A DNA stretch of 64,000 bases from Mucilaginibacter celer (GCF_003576455.2 NZ_CP032869.1:6262001-6326000), one strand, 5' to 3'; counted from the first letter of the stretch, positions 25,388 to 33,258 are shown. Notes: generated from the sequence alone by a model not told the origin. Program-made: numbers and translations.

Positions 25388-25493
25388 AGGAGACGCATCA
25401 CATGCATCTACCGTAGGACAAGCCGCCATATTTAACGCGCAACGCTTAGCAAAACAGATCTGCATGCCGGAGACGCATGTGATGCGTCTCTAC
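25388..25493 (+). repeat. Palindromic repeat family B, copy 1
   Basis: About 105 bp with ends GGAGACGCATCACATGCATC and the near-palindrome GAGACGCAT-GTG-ATGCGTCTC. An inverted copy is at 42155-42255. The two share both ends, the internal CGTAGGACAAGCC and a GATYTGCAT stretch; the middle differs. Confidence 0.85.
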
Positions 25494-25528
25494 AAAAAAC
25501 AGCCCGGTGGGTTATCCTGCCGGGCTGT
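25494..25528 (-). terminator. Terminator of PorT-like barrel gene
   Basis: ACAGCCCGG (25499-25507) pairs perfectly with CCGGGCTGT (25520-25528). On the minus strand it is followed by T6, 45 bases past the stop of the barrel gene. Confidence 0.85.
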
Positions 25529-25572
25529 TCTGTAAAATCTGCATTCGCAACTGCGAACACACTACCTGTGAT

Positions 25573-26154
25573 TTAGAAAATTTTAAAGCCTACGCTCAAA
25601 GCCCAAAGGTTTTGGCGTTTGGCGAAGCTGTCGCTTACTTTAGTCAAACCTCCTTCGTAACGTAAATCGGCAGTGATGGAGCCGATATCAACACCGGCAC
25701 CGGCCTGGAAACCGAAATTGCTTTTGTTAAAATTGTCGGCGGCATTACTGATGTTATTGCCCAGGCTTGTACTCTGATCAAGCGTGTAGGTATAAATAGG
25801 GCCTGCCATAATACGGAAGTTCAAATCTTTCTCGCCAAATGATTTACCGATTAATAACGGAACGTTCAGGTTAGTGAACCGTACTTTACCTTCAAAAGCG
25901 GTATTGTTTTGGTTCGATTCAAATTTGCCGCCGGTACCGCTCAGGTAAAGCTCGGGCTGAAAATAAAGGTCGTTACCCACGCGTGCAAATAAACCCGCCT
26001 GGTAGCCGGTTAGATTTTTGTCGCTGGCACCGTCAAATTTGATCTTTGAAAAATTGACACCACCTTTAACACCTAATGAGAACTGTGCTTTCGCGCTGAT
26101 GCTTGCTGCTATCAGTATCAGCGCACTTAATAGATACTTTTTCATGTTTTTCAT
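25573..26154 (-). CDS. PorT-family outer-membrane beta-barrel protein
   Basis: 193 residues; starts at 26154 (MKNMKKY) or 26145 (MKKY) both give a signal peptide ending AKAQ. The pattern FSLGVKGGVNFSKI at the mature N-terminus, then YFQPELYLSGTGGKF, LNVPLLIGKSF, AGPIYTYTL, FGFQAGAGVDIG, ADLRYEGGL and the terminal SVGFKIF, is that of the porin-like outer-membrane barrel family PF13568. Single-gene unit with strong terminator. Ligand unknown. Confidence 0.88.
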   Translation of the reverse strand: MKNMKKYLLSALILIAASISAKAQFSLGVKGGVNFSKIKFDGASDKNLTGYQAGLFARVGNDLYFQPELYLSGTGGKFESNQNNTAFEGKVRFTNLNVPLLIGKSFGEKDLNFRIMAGPIYTYTLDQSTSLGNNISNAADNFNKSNFGFQAGAGVDIGSITADLRYEGGLTKVSDSFAKRQNLWALSVGFKIF

Positions 26155-26341
26155 TTGTTAGTTGTAAAGCCCTTAACGCACTAATCCTTTAAAATTGTAT
26201 GCGGCTTTACCATGTTAATTTATATTGGTTTATAACCCGGCCCATTTTTTGGCCGTATTAACATATAATCAATACCCGGGCCAAACATTTAAACATGCCC
26301 AACGGGTATTTTTTATATTTTTGCTGAAAATAAAATTGAAC

Positions 26342-26557
26342 ATGGCTGAGATCAGTATCACTAACAAGGATTGGGAACGTGTAAAGATCAAAATTCAACG
26401 CAAATACAACCACCTTACCGACGAACAGTTAAAATACAGCGAAGGACAGGAAGAAAGCTTGATTACCAAACTGATGGACCTGGTAAACCGCGATCGTAAA
26501 TATGTGGTTTTCACCTTAAAAAAGGCTTTGGTTAATATCGATACCAACAGGCTGTAA
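26342..26557 (+). CDS. CsbD-like small stress protein
   Basis: 71 residues from the ATG at 26342; the frame opens earlier at 26225 but the extension looks non-coding. The pattern W..VK.KI..KY..LTD..L.Y.EGQEE.LI.KL matches the CsbD-type helical hairpin, in which WxxxKGKxxxxWGxLTDxDL is typical. Cytoplasmic, no signal peptide. CsbD proteins are induced by general stress but have no known activity. Four helices of this size end in an unusual tail YVVFTLKKALVNI. A TATTTTTG at 26316-26323 may be its -7 box. Confidence 0.7.
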   Translation: MAEISITNKDWERVKIKIQRKYNHLTDEQLKYSEGQEESLITKLMDLVNRDRKYVVFTLKKALVNIDTNRL

Positions 26558-26620
26558 AATAGGACACCCGGGTTATAAAAACTGGCTCGCTTTTTTGTAT
26601 TTTTATTTTTTTTAGGATAA

Positions 26621-28372
26621 ATGATGAAACAGGGTACAGTGAACAGAAAAGTATACAAAAGAGCTGGTTTATTTGCCGGGATAGCCATTTTGGCTACAGG
26701 CATATTAGCGTTTAATGACGACCTGTTTCAGATCTCTAAAAATTTGGATGTGTTTGCCTCGGTTTATAAAGAGGTAAACGTTAATTATGTCGACGATATC
26801 AATTCGGCCAAACTGGTAAAAACCGGTGTTGATGCCATGCTGGATGGCCTTGACCCTTATACCGAGTTTGTTCCCGAATCGGAAATAGAGGATTACAAAC
26901 TGCATTATGTAAGCACGCAGTACGGCGGTATTGGTGCCAGCATTTTTTTACGTAACCAAAAGGTTTACGTATCTGATGTATTCGCCGGCTTCCCGGCTCA
27001 AAAAGGTGATGTACATCCCGGCGACCAGATCCTGAAGATAAACGATATCGACCTTAACGGGAAAGATAACGACCAGGTAAGCGCTTTGCTTAAAGGATCA
27101 AAAGGAGCTGCTATCAAACTGCTTATCAAACGCGACAATACGCCGCAGCCTTTCGAAAAAAACCTCATCCGCGATGAGATCAAGCAGCCTAACGTATCCT
27201 ACTTTGGTATGGTTGACGGGAGCATGGGCTACATCAAACTGGATAAATTCCTCGAAAATTCGGCTGCCGAAGTTACCAATGCGCTTACCGAGTTAAAAAA
27301 GAAAAATCCTAACGGCATCATCCTCGATCTGCGCTCGAACGGGGGCGGTATTTTGCAGGAGGCCGTTAAAATTGTGAATCTTTTTGTGCAGAAGGATGTA
27401 GAGATCGTATCACAAAAAGGAAAAATCAAAGAAAAGAATTTCACTTACAGTACCATCAGCACACCGCTCGAAGCCGGTTTACCATTGGTAGTTTTGGTTA
27501 ACAGCCACTCGGCTTCGGCAAGTGAAATTGTGGCCGGCTCGTTGCAGGATCTTGATCGTGCTGTTATTATCGGTCAGAGAAGTTACGGTAAAGGCCTGGT
27601 TCAGCAAACCTTTAACCTGCCATACAATAGCCTGGTTAAAATAACCATCGCCAAATACTATATTCCCTCAGGTCGTTGTATCCAGGAGCTTGATTATACG
27701 CACCGTAAGGATGATGGCAGCGTGCTGAAAGTTGCCGATTCGCTGATCCACGAGTTTAAAACCAAAAACGGCCGTTCGGTTTATGATGGCAGCGGCATTT
27801 ACCCCGATTTATTTATTAAGCAGGAAAAATTTGCTAATGTAACCCAGGCATTAGTAGGCAAGTTGTTAATATTTGATTATGCCACCGTTTATCATGATAA
27901 GCACAACAAAATTTCGGACGCACGTTCGTTTAAACTAAGCGATGGTGAGTACAACGATTTTGTAAAATACCTGGCCGATAAAAATTACAGTTACACCACT
28001 TCATCCGAAAAAATACTGAATAAGCTGAAGGACGAAGCCTCGAAAGAAAAGCAGTTTACCGAAATCCAGGCCGAATACGACGGTCTGCGCGCCAAGCTCC
28101 TCGCCAGCAAAAAAAATGATCTTATTCAGCATAAAGATGAGATTAAACAGGTGCTGGAAAACGAAATAGCATCCCGCTACTACTACGAAAAGGGCCGTTA
28201 CGAAACTAACTTTAAGTATGATAAAGAGCTGGCCCAGGCGGTTAAAACCATGCAGGATAAAGCCCAGCTGGCCTCTATATTAAAAGGCGAAGGCACTTAC
28301 AAAGTTATTGGCAAACCTGTGTTGGCTATGGCCGGTAAAAAAGCTGCCGATAAGGATAGCGACGACGAGTAA
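26621..28372 (+). CDS. S41-family C-terminal processing peptidase (CtpA/Prc type)
   Basis: 583 residues (ATG at 26621 or 26624). An N-terminal membrane helix (about 14-32) anchors it, facing the periplasm. A PDZ domain (about 95-180) has GGIGASIFL, GFPAQKGDVHPGDQILKIN. The peptidase domain has the Ser of SHSASASEIVAGSLQD and the Lys of GQRSYGKGLVQQ, the S41 Ser/Lys dyad. A helical C-terminal extension of about 150 residues follows. In Bacteroidota such proteases trim envelope proteins. The gene lies 63 bases after the CsbD-like gene. Confidence 0.93.
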   Translation: MMKQGTVNRKVYKRAGLFAGIAILATGILAFNDDLFQISKNLDVFASVYKEVNVNYVDDINSAKLVKTGVDAMLDGLDPYTEFVPESEIEDYKLHYVSTQYGGIGASIFLRNQKVYVSDVFAGFPAQKGDVHPGDQILKINDIDLNGKDNDQVSALLKGSKGAAIKLLIKRDNTPQPFEKNLIRDEIKQPNVSYFGMVDGSMGYIKLDKFLENSAAEVTNALTELKKKNPNGIILDLRSNGGGILQEAVKIVNLFVQKDVEIVSQKGKIKEKNFTYSTISTPLEAGLPLVVLVNSHSASASEIVAGSLQDLDRAVIIGQRSYGKGLVQQTFNLPYNSLVKITIAKYYIPSGRCIQELDYTHRKDDGSVLKVADSLIHEFKTKNGRSVYDGSGIYPDLFIKQEKFANVTQALVGKLLIFDYATVYHDKHNKISDARSFKLSDGEYNDFVKYLADKNYSYTTSSEKILNKLKDEASKEKQFTEIQAEYDGLRAKLLASKKNDLIQHKDEIKQVLENEIASRYYYEKGRYETNFKYDKELAQAVKTMQDKAQLASILKGEGTYKVIGKPVLAMAGKKAADKDSDDE

Positions 28373-28452
28373 GTCGGAAAACCGCTTTTAGAACACAAGT
28401 TGCCCCCGCCGTTGTTGGTGGTCGGAAGAAATAAAAAGCGGGGGAACGTGCG

Positions 28453-28573
28453 ATTCCCTCCCTTGGGGGGGTGTAGGGAGGGGTTTATATGCCCTGCAAA
28501 TCGACTATGCAAGCCGTATAAACCCCTCCCTGCCACTACGCCATCCAACCGCACCCCTCCCAAGGGAGGGAAT
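28453..28573. repeat. GC-rich nested palindrome, family C copy 1
   Basis: An outer arm ATTCCCTCCCTTGGGGGGGTG (starting 28453) pairs almost fully with the arm ending at 28573 (CACCCCTCCCAAGGGAGGGAAT). An inner perfect 15-bp arm lies at 28475-28489 and 28517-28531 (AGGGAGGGGTTTATA and complement). The left lead AAAAAGCGGxGGxAxxxTGCGATTCCC is shared with 45241-45275. Confidence 0.85.
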
Positions 28574-28849
28574 TAAAAAATCTTCCGAACAGCTGTGGTG
28601 ACAATACCAACAACTGCAGAGGCCTACAATGTTGCGTACTTCTGGCACGCAAAAATTCATTAATGCGTTTTCTACAAAGATATTGCACCTCTGGTGCAGC
28701 TTAGTAATTCTTTAACTCTAAAGAGATCGCTCTTTAGATACCCACTACAAATACAAACCAAAAACAATCAAAATACTATAAATCAATCACTTCAAAAACA
28801 CACCCAACATTGTAACCAATTAGTTACCCGTTACAACACACATTGCACT

Positions 28850-28881
28850 AAACCTTAGTGGCCCTGTTATTGTCATACCTA
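28850..28881 (+). promoter_or_regulatory. Shared motif AAAC-N18-GTCATACCTA upstream of His-tailed gene 1
   Basis: AAAC at 28850-28853 and GTCATACCTA at 28872-28881, 21 bases before the ATG. The same pair at almost the same distance precedes the paralogue at 30889. The layout resembles ECF sigma promoters (AAC and GTC cores about 17 apart). Confidence 0.45.
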
Positions 28882-28902
28882 CAAACAAAACGATAACACA
28901 CC

Positions 28903-29394
28903 ATGAAAAAGATAATTTTAACAGCTGCCATTTTACTAAGCAGCTTAAGCGTAAAAATAGCCAGTGCCCAAATCAGTTTAAGTATTAACATTGGCAGCCA
29001 GCCCGAGTGGGGCCCTGTAGGTTATGATCGTGCCGATTATTATTACCTGCCCGATATTGATGCCTACTACGATATCAACGCCCACCAGTACGTTTACTTT
29101 GACAACAACGTTTGGGTGCACGGCGCTGTATTGCCTCCACGCTTTGGCAGCTATGATGTTTACCGCAGCTATAAGGTAGTGGTTAACGAGCGCACACCAT
29201 GGGTACGTAACGATGTGTACAGGCGCAAATACGCTTCATACCGTGGCCGTCACGACCAGGTAGTGATTCGCGATAGCCGCGATGTTAAATACAAAAACCA
29301 TTGGGTTGAAAAGAAAACCGTACGCAGGGTTGATGTGCGTGATAACCGTGGCCGCGGCCATGATGACGATCACGACCATGGCCACCGTCACTAA
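28903..29394 (+). CDS. Secreted Tyr/Arg-rich protein with His-rich tail, paralogue 1
   Basis: 163 residues. Signal peptide MKKIILTAAILLSSLSVKIASA. The mature part starts ISLSINIGSQPEWGPVGYDR, then YYYLPDIDAYYDINAHQYVY and NNVWVHGAVLPPRFG, a Tyr-rich core repeated almost identically in the gene at 30889. The tail is GRGHDDDHDHGHRH, a potential metal-binding site. Function unknown; similar proteins are common as hypotheticals in Sphingobacteriaceae. Single-gene unit with terminator. Confidence 0.8.
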   Translation: MKKIILTAAILLSSLSVKIASAQISLSINIGSQPEWGPVGYDRADYYYLPDIDAYYDINAHQYVYFDNNVWVHGAVLPPRFGSYDVYRSYKVVVNERTPWVRNDVYRRKYASYRGRHDQVVIRDSRDVKYKNHWVEKKTVRRVDVRDNRGRGHDDDHDHGHRH

Positions 29395-29434
29395 GTTTAA
29401 TATTGTTGTATTTTGATTGTTTTTATGAAGGGCT

Positions 29435-29461
29435 GTCCTCTTTTGAGGACGGTCTTTTTTT
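29435..29461 (+). terminator. Terminator after His-tailed gene 1
   Basis: GTCCTC-TTTT-GAGGAC (29435-29450) followed by GGTC and T7. Confidence 0.85.
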
Positions 29462-29645
29462 ATGCTAAACCCGTTATAGTTTGCTATGCGGGCCCTTATA
29501 GCTAATCGGCACAGAACTTGCCTTTAGTGTCACACTCCGGTTAATTTACGCGGGTATACTGTTGTTCTTCATAGTTTACATACATTATATCCGTTACTTA
29601 GTTAACTGGTTTATTGTTAAATTTAAAAAACCAAAAATTACCTTT

Positions 29646-30521
29646 ATGAAATACCGGATCTCCTTTTTGGCGCTGCTTGCAGTAGCAGTTTTAGGCCAAA
29701 GTTGTGTAAGCAGCAAAAAGTACAAAGAACTGGACGCTAACTACACCCAATTACAAAACAGCACGCGCGATTTGAGCGTAAAATACCAAACCAGCGAGCA
29801 GGCTCTTGCCGTAGCCCGCAGCCGTAATCAAAGTTTGGAAGAGCAGATCAATCAGCAGAAAGCCAATGTGACCGCCCTGCAGGATGCCTTGAACAAATGT
29901 TTAAACTCCAGCAGCCAGGGTAACGTGAACATCTCTAAACTGGTTGATGAGATCAACAGCTCAAACCGCTACATTCAGCAACTGGTTAACGCCAAAAACA
30001 AAAGCGATTCGCTTAATATGGTGTTAACCAATAACCTTACCCGCTCGTTAACTCCGCAGGAAACACAGGATGTTGATGTGAAAGTATTAAAAGGCGTGGT
30101 TTACATTTCGCTGTCTGATAATATGCTGTACAAATCGGGTAGCTACGAAATTTCGGATAAAGCAGGCGCTACGCTAAGCAAAATTGCCAAAATCATTATG
30201 GATTACAGTAATTACGATGTGCTGATTGAAGGTAACACCGATAATGTGCCTATCTCGCAGAAAAATATCCGCAACAACTGGGATTTAAGTGCTTTGCGTG
30301 CTTCATCGGTAGTGCAGGCCCTGCAAACTACCTACCAGGTTGATCCTAAACGTTTAACTGCGGGTGGCCGTGGTGAGTACAATCCGATTGCCGATAACTC
30401 AACCCCGACAGGTAAAGCCCAAAACAGGCGTACGCAAATTATCATCACTCCAAAACTTGATCAGTTTATGGATTTGATCGGTAAAGCACCTGCTGAGCAA
30501 CCTGCACCTGCAAAACAATAA
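29646..30521 (+). CDS. OmpA-family lipoprotein with coiled coil
   Basis: 291 residues from the ATG at 29646; the longer frame to 29562 adds residues before the signal peptide. Lipobox LGQSC (Cys19). Residues about 25-130 form a coiled coil (YKELDANYTQLQ, QSLEEQINQQKANVTALQ). The OmpA domain (about 150-280) has the peptidoglycan-binding marks LIEGNTDNVPIS, WDLSALRASSVV, AGGRGEYNPIADN and AQNRRTQI. A similar layout is seen in MotB-like and PF00691 lipoproteins. Tethers outer membrane to wall by analogy. Lies between the two His-tailed paralogues, with its own terminator. Confidence 0.9.
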   Translation: MKYRISFLALLAVAVLGQSCVSSKKYKELDANYTQLQNSTRDLSVKYQTSEQALAVARSRNQSLEEQINQQKANVTALQDALNKCLNSSSQGNVNISKLVDEINSSNRYIQQLVNAKNKSDSLNMVLTNNLTRSLTPQETQDVDVKVLKGVVYISLSDNMLYKSGSYEISDKAGATLSKIAKIIMDYSNYDVLIEGNTDNVPISQKNIRNNWDLSALRASSVVQALQTTYQVDPKRLTAGGRGEYNPIADNSTPTGKAQNRRTQIIITPKLDQFMDLIGKAPAEQPAPAKQ

Positions 30522-30548
30522 TTTTAAATAGCTCATCATTGGCTATCT

Positions 30549-30581
30549 GAAAAGCCGCTTCATTAAGGAGCGGCTTTTTTT
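30549..30581 (+). terminator. Terminator after OmpA lipoprotein gene
   Basis: AAAGCCGCT (30551-30559) pairs with AGCGGCTTT (30569-30577), followed by T4 continuing the run. Confidence 0.9.
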
Positions 30582-30888
30582 GTATGCTTTAGTATACAAG
30601 TTTAATATTTGTCAGACCAGGGCATAGATAAATAGATAAGTGATTTCTAATCTAAAATTCTGTTTATGCGGATAGAAAAACAGAATTTTTAACTGTTAAT
30701 AAGTTTAAATTAATTAATAAGGTAATGTATTGAAGAGGCTTTGTTTTCATGGTGCAGTAAGCCTCCACTACACTAAGCGGTTAAGGCTAATGGCACCGGT
30801 TTTGAGATAAAAGCCATAAGAGGTATCGAAAACGGTTAAACTATCATTACAAACCATAGTCATACCTATATAACTTATTACACGCTTT
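30582..30888. other. Intergenic region with 12-bp inverted repeat and ECF-like motif
   Basis: Holds a perfect 12-bp inverted repeat, AAAATTCTGTTT (30654-30665) and AAACAGAATTTT (30678-30689), in the middle of the gap and not next to any gene end, and the AAAC (30838-30841)-N17-GTCATACCTA (30859-30868) motif just before the next gene. No credible frame. Confidence 0.5.
30838..30868 (+). promoter_or_regulatory. Shared motif AAAC-N17-GTCATACCTA upstream of His-tailed gene 2
   Basis: Same element as at 28850-28881; the GTC core is 30 bases before the ATG here and 31 there. Confidence 0.45.
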
Positions 30889-31440
30889 ATGAAAAAGATC
30901 ATTTTATCGGCAGCAATTTTACTAAGCTGCTTCACTGCAAAAATAGCTTCGGCACAGGTTAGTGTTGGTTTAGGAATCAATATAGGCAGCCAGCCAGATT
31001 GGGGGCCGGTGGGCTACGATTATGTTAACTATTATTACATGCCCGATATTGACGCTTATTATGATGTGCCTGCCCACAACTATGTATATTATGAAAATAA
31101 CGTTTGGGTACACCGCAGGTATTTGCCTGTGAGGTATCGCAATTATAATGTGTACAACGGGTATAAGGTAGTGGTGAACGATCGTAACCCATGGTACCGC
31201 CATGCTTACTACAGGGATCACTACTATGGTTACCGCGGTCGTCATGATCAGGTTATTATCCGCAACAGCCGTGATGTGCGTTATGCTAATCACTGGCGCG
31301 GCGAAAACCGTTATGTAAGCCGTACAGTTGTTTACCGCGGCCATCATGATAATGGCTGGCATGGTGGCAACCCGGGTCGTGGCGGTTGGCACGGTGGTCA
31401 TGGCCCAGGTCACGGTCCGGGCGGACATGGTCACCATTAA
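30889..31440 (+). CDS. Secreted Tyr/Arg-rich protein with Gly/His-rich tail, paralogue 2
   Basis: 183 residues. Signal peptide MKKIILSAAILLSCFTAKIASA. Core is nearly the same as the gene at 28903: NIGSQPDWGPVGYDYVNYY, MPDIDAYYDVPAHNYVYY, GRHDQVIIRNSRDV. The tail is longer and richer in Gly and His (GRGGWHGGHGPGHGPGGHGH). The two genes flank an OmpA lipoprotein and share upstream motifs, so they are a duplicated pair under common control. Metal binding is inferred from the His tail and the metalloregulator gene that follows. Confidence 0.8.
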   Translation: MKKIILSAAILLSCFTAKIASAQVSVGLGINIGSQPDWGPVGYDYVNYYYMPDIDAYYDVPAHNYVYYENNVWVHRRYLPVRYRNYNVYNGYKVVVNDRNPWYRHAYYRDHYYGYRGRHDQVIIRNSRDVRYANHWRGENRYVSRTVVYRGHHDNGWHGGNPGRGGWHGGHGPGHGPGGHGHH

Positions 31441-31557
31441 TCAAAGTTCTTACAGCAGGCTTCCGTTTTGGGGGCCTGTTTTGTTTATAAATAATTACAA
31501 TGTTAATAAGCCCCCCGCTTTTGCTTATGTTTGTATTTTATCAAATTTATTGCTGAG

Positions 31558-32214
31558 ATGTATACGCTATCGGAAGAGAATTATTTAAAGGCCATTTACC
31601 GCCTTGCATCGCACGGCAAGGATTTTAAGATAACCCCCACTGCTATTTCCGAAACCCTGAACAACAACCCCGCATCGGTGGTTGATATGATCCGTAAGCT
31701 TACCGAAAAGCAGCTGATAGAATATGATAAAAAGAAAGGCGTAAGGCTTACCCCCCAGGGCCTTAAGGACGCCACACTGATAGTGCGCCGCCACCGCCTG
31801 TGGGAGGTTTTTTTACTGGAAAAACTGGGCTATCACTGGGACGAAATTCACGATATTGCCGAAGAACTGGAACACATTAACGATGCCACCCTGGCCGACA
31901 GGCTCGACAAGTTTTTAGGCTTCCCCGAATACGATCCCCACGGCGACCCTATCCCCAAGGCAAACGGCAAAGTACCCAAACCTTTTTCGGTAACCCTGTC
32001 TGACCTGAAGCCCGGCTCGCTAAGCCGCGTAGCCGCCGTACGCGATACCAGCAGCCCGTTTTTGCAATACCTGCAAAAACTGAACATCGGTATTGGTACC
32101 CGTATCCAGGTGATTGAAAAAATAAGCTATGATAACTCGCTGGTGATTAAAATTGACGATAGGGAAGATACCACCGTATCGCAAAAGTTTGGTGAGAATA
32201 TTTTGGTGGATTGA
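31558..32214 (+). CDS. DtxR/MntR-family metal-dependent transcriptional regulator
   Basis: 218 residues from the ATG at 31558 (frame opens at 31531). N-terminal winged helix: LSEENYLKAIYRLA, TPTAISETLNNNPASVVDMIRKL, LIEYDKKKGVRLTPQG. The dimerisation and metal-binding domain has RRHRLWEVFLLEKLGYHWDE and AEELEH, with the His and Glu ligands of the family. A FeoA-like SH3 domain follows (VTLSDLKPGSLSRVAAV). It represses or senses Mn(II) or Fe(II) uptake genes. No transporter lies beside it here, so its targets are elsewhere or include the His-tailed pair. A TATGTTTG near 31526 is a possible -7 box. Confidence 0.9.
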   Translation: MYTLSEENYLKAIYRLASHGKDFKITPTAISETLNNNPASVVDMIRKLTEKQLIEYDKKKGVRLTPQGLKDATLIVRRHRLWEVFLLEKLGYHWDEIHDIAEELEHINDATLADRLDKFLGFPEYDPHGDPIPKANGKVPKPFSVTLSDLKPGSLSRVAAVRDTSSPFLQYLQKLNIGIGTRIQVIEKISYDNSLVIKIDDREDTTVSQKFGENILVD

Positions 32215-32351
32215 GTTTGAGGGGAAAGCAGAAAGCTGAAAGCAAAAAGCGTTTTGTAGCTTTTTTTTAAACGGTTTAAGTTTATCGCTTTCGGCTTTAA
32301 GCCTTGAGCTTTCAGCTTTTCTACCTAACTTTATATGAAACCGCCGCCGCT

Positions 32352-33047
32352 ATGGAAACACCGGATAAACTTGAAAAGATTATAGAAGCCCGCATGAAGC
32401 TGAAAGCCCGTTTTGAAGAAAAAATGAAGCTTACACCATCAGTTGCTGATGATACGCCCAAAGGATCAGGAAAACTCAACAGGCACGGCATGCCCGGTTT
32501 GCCTATTGGCCAAACAGCCACGTTTAAATGGCCCGTGCTTGATTTAGGTTATCATCCTAATATCCCTTTAGACAGATGGCGGCTTACTATAGACGGCGCC
32601 GTTGAAAACCCGGTTAAGTTAACCTGGAAACAGTTTATGGATTTGCCCCAAACCAAAGATACTTCAGATTTTCATTGCGTTACCACATGGTCTAAATTTG
32701 ATATGCACTGGAAAGGCGTTAGTATGCTTGATTTGGCCGCGCTGGTTCATCCAAAAGAAAATGCAACCCACATTATGTGTTATGGTTATGATACTTACAG
32801 CACCAATATAGCTTTAGAGGAGGCTTTGAAGCCCGATGTTTTGCTGGTACACACCTTTGATGGCCAGCCACTGCCTGTTGAACACGGCGGACCTCTGCGG
32901 ATGATAACCCCGCAGCTTTATGCCTGGAAAGGCAGCAAATGGATAAAGCGTATTGAATTTTTAACCGAAAATAAATTAGGCTTCTGGGAAGGCCGGGGTT
33001 ACTCAAACACCGCCTACCCATGGCGTAATGACCGGTACGATGACTGA
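32352..33047 (+). CDS. Sulfite oxidase-like molybdopterin oxidoreductase, cytoplasmic
   Basis: 231 residues from the ATG at 32352. Belongs to the oxidoreductase molybdopterin-binding family (PF00174). The Cys that binds Mo lies in FHCVTTWSKFDMHWKGV (about residue 103). Other marks: VLDLGYHPNIPLDRWRLTI, GYDTYSTNI, EHGGPLRMITPQLYAWKGSKW. There is no signal peptide or Tat motif, unlike MsrP/YedY, and no cytochrome partner lies nearby. Substrate unknown. It is preceded by a stretch of AAGC-type repeats. Confidence 0.88.
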   Translation: METPDKLEKIIEARMKLKARFEEKMKLTPSVADDTPKGSGKLNRHGMPGLPIGQTATFKWPVLDLGYHPNIPLDRWRLTIDGAVENPVKLTWKQFMDLPQTKDTSDFHCVTTWSKFDMHWKGVSMLDLAALVHPKENATHIMCYGYDTYSTNIALEEALKPDVLLVHTFDGQPLPVEHGGPLRMITPQLYAWKGSKWIKRIEFLTENKLGFWEGRGYSNTAYPWRNDRYDD

Positions 33048-33096
33048 AGCTTAAAGCAAAAGCCGAAGGCTGAAAGCTTTTTACGCTTCAATCTTC

Positions 33097-33258
33097 GGCT
33101 GTGCTTTTATTGCTTTAAGCTTTATGCCTTCCGCTTTCAGCCCAAACTAAGGCTGTGCTTTTATTGCTTTAAGCTTTATGCCTTCCGCTTTCAGCTCAAA
33201 CTAAGGCTGTGCTTTTATTGCTTTAAGCTTTATGCCTTCCGCTTTCAGCCCAAACTAA
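33097..33258. repeat. 54-bp tandem repeat, three copies
   Basis: Three head-to-tail units at 33097-33150, 33151-33204 and 33205-33258, each starting GGCTGTGCTTTTATTGC and ending CCCAAACTAA (one variant CTCAAACTAA in unit 2). The third unit contains the stop codon (TAG, complement at 33255-33257) of the minus-strand gene. There are no spacers, so this is not a CRISPR array. Confidence 0.95.

Larger units (their letters stand above)
24000..25388 (-). mobile_element. IS110-family insertion sequence (ends approximate)
   Basis: One intact transposase gene on the minus strand with about 240 bp of non-coding DNA on its 5' side and up to 100 bp on its 3' side. IS110 elements lack classical terminal inverted repeats and target duplications, so exact ends cannot be set by eye. 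The right limit must lie at or before the family B repeat at 25388. The sequence GTAGAGA at 24001-24007 resembles the outer end of that repeat, so the element may have inserted into a family B copy. Confidence 0.7.
28373..28902. other. Long intergenic region with palindromes and ECF-like promoter
   Basis: 530 bp without a gene. It holds family C copy 1, small hairpins such as TGCACC-TCT-GGTGCA (28684-28698) and TTGCGT...ACGCAA (from about 28633), and at its right end the AAAC/GTCATACCTA motif of the His-tailed gene. Confidence 0.6.

Noticed and set aside
28297..28563. Minus-strand frame across the family C palindrome
   Set aside because: It is antisense to the protease end and consists of palindrome sequence; no coding character.
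30768..30980. Minus-strand frame overlapping His-tailed gene 2
   Set aside because: It covers the shared promoter motif and the signal-peptide region of a well-supported gene.
32225..32320. Possible tRNA or small RNA in the AAGC repeat tract
   Set aside because: The pairing is explained by degenerate repeats; no cloverleaf or conserved T-loop was found.
33097..33258. Possible CRISPR array
   Set aside because: The three 54-bp units are head to tail with no spacers and no cas genes are in the window.
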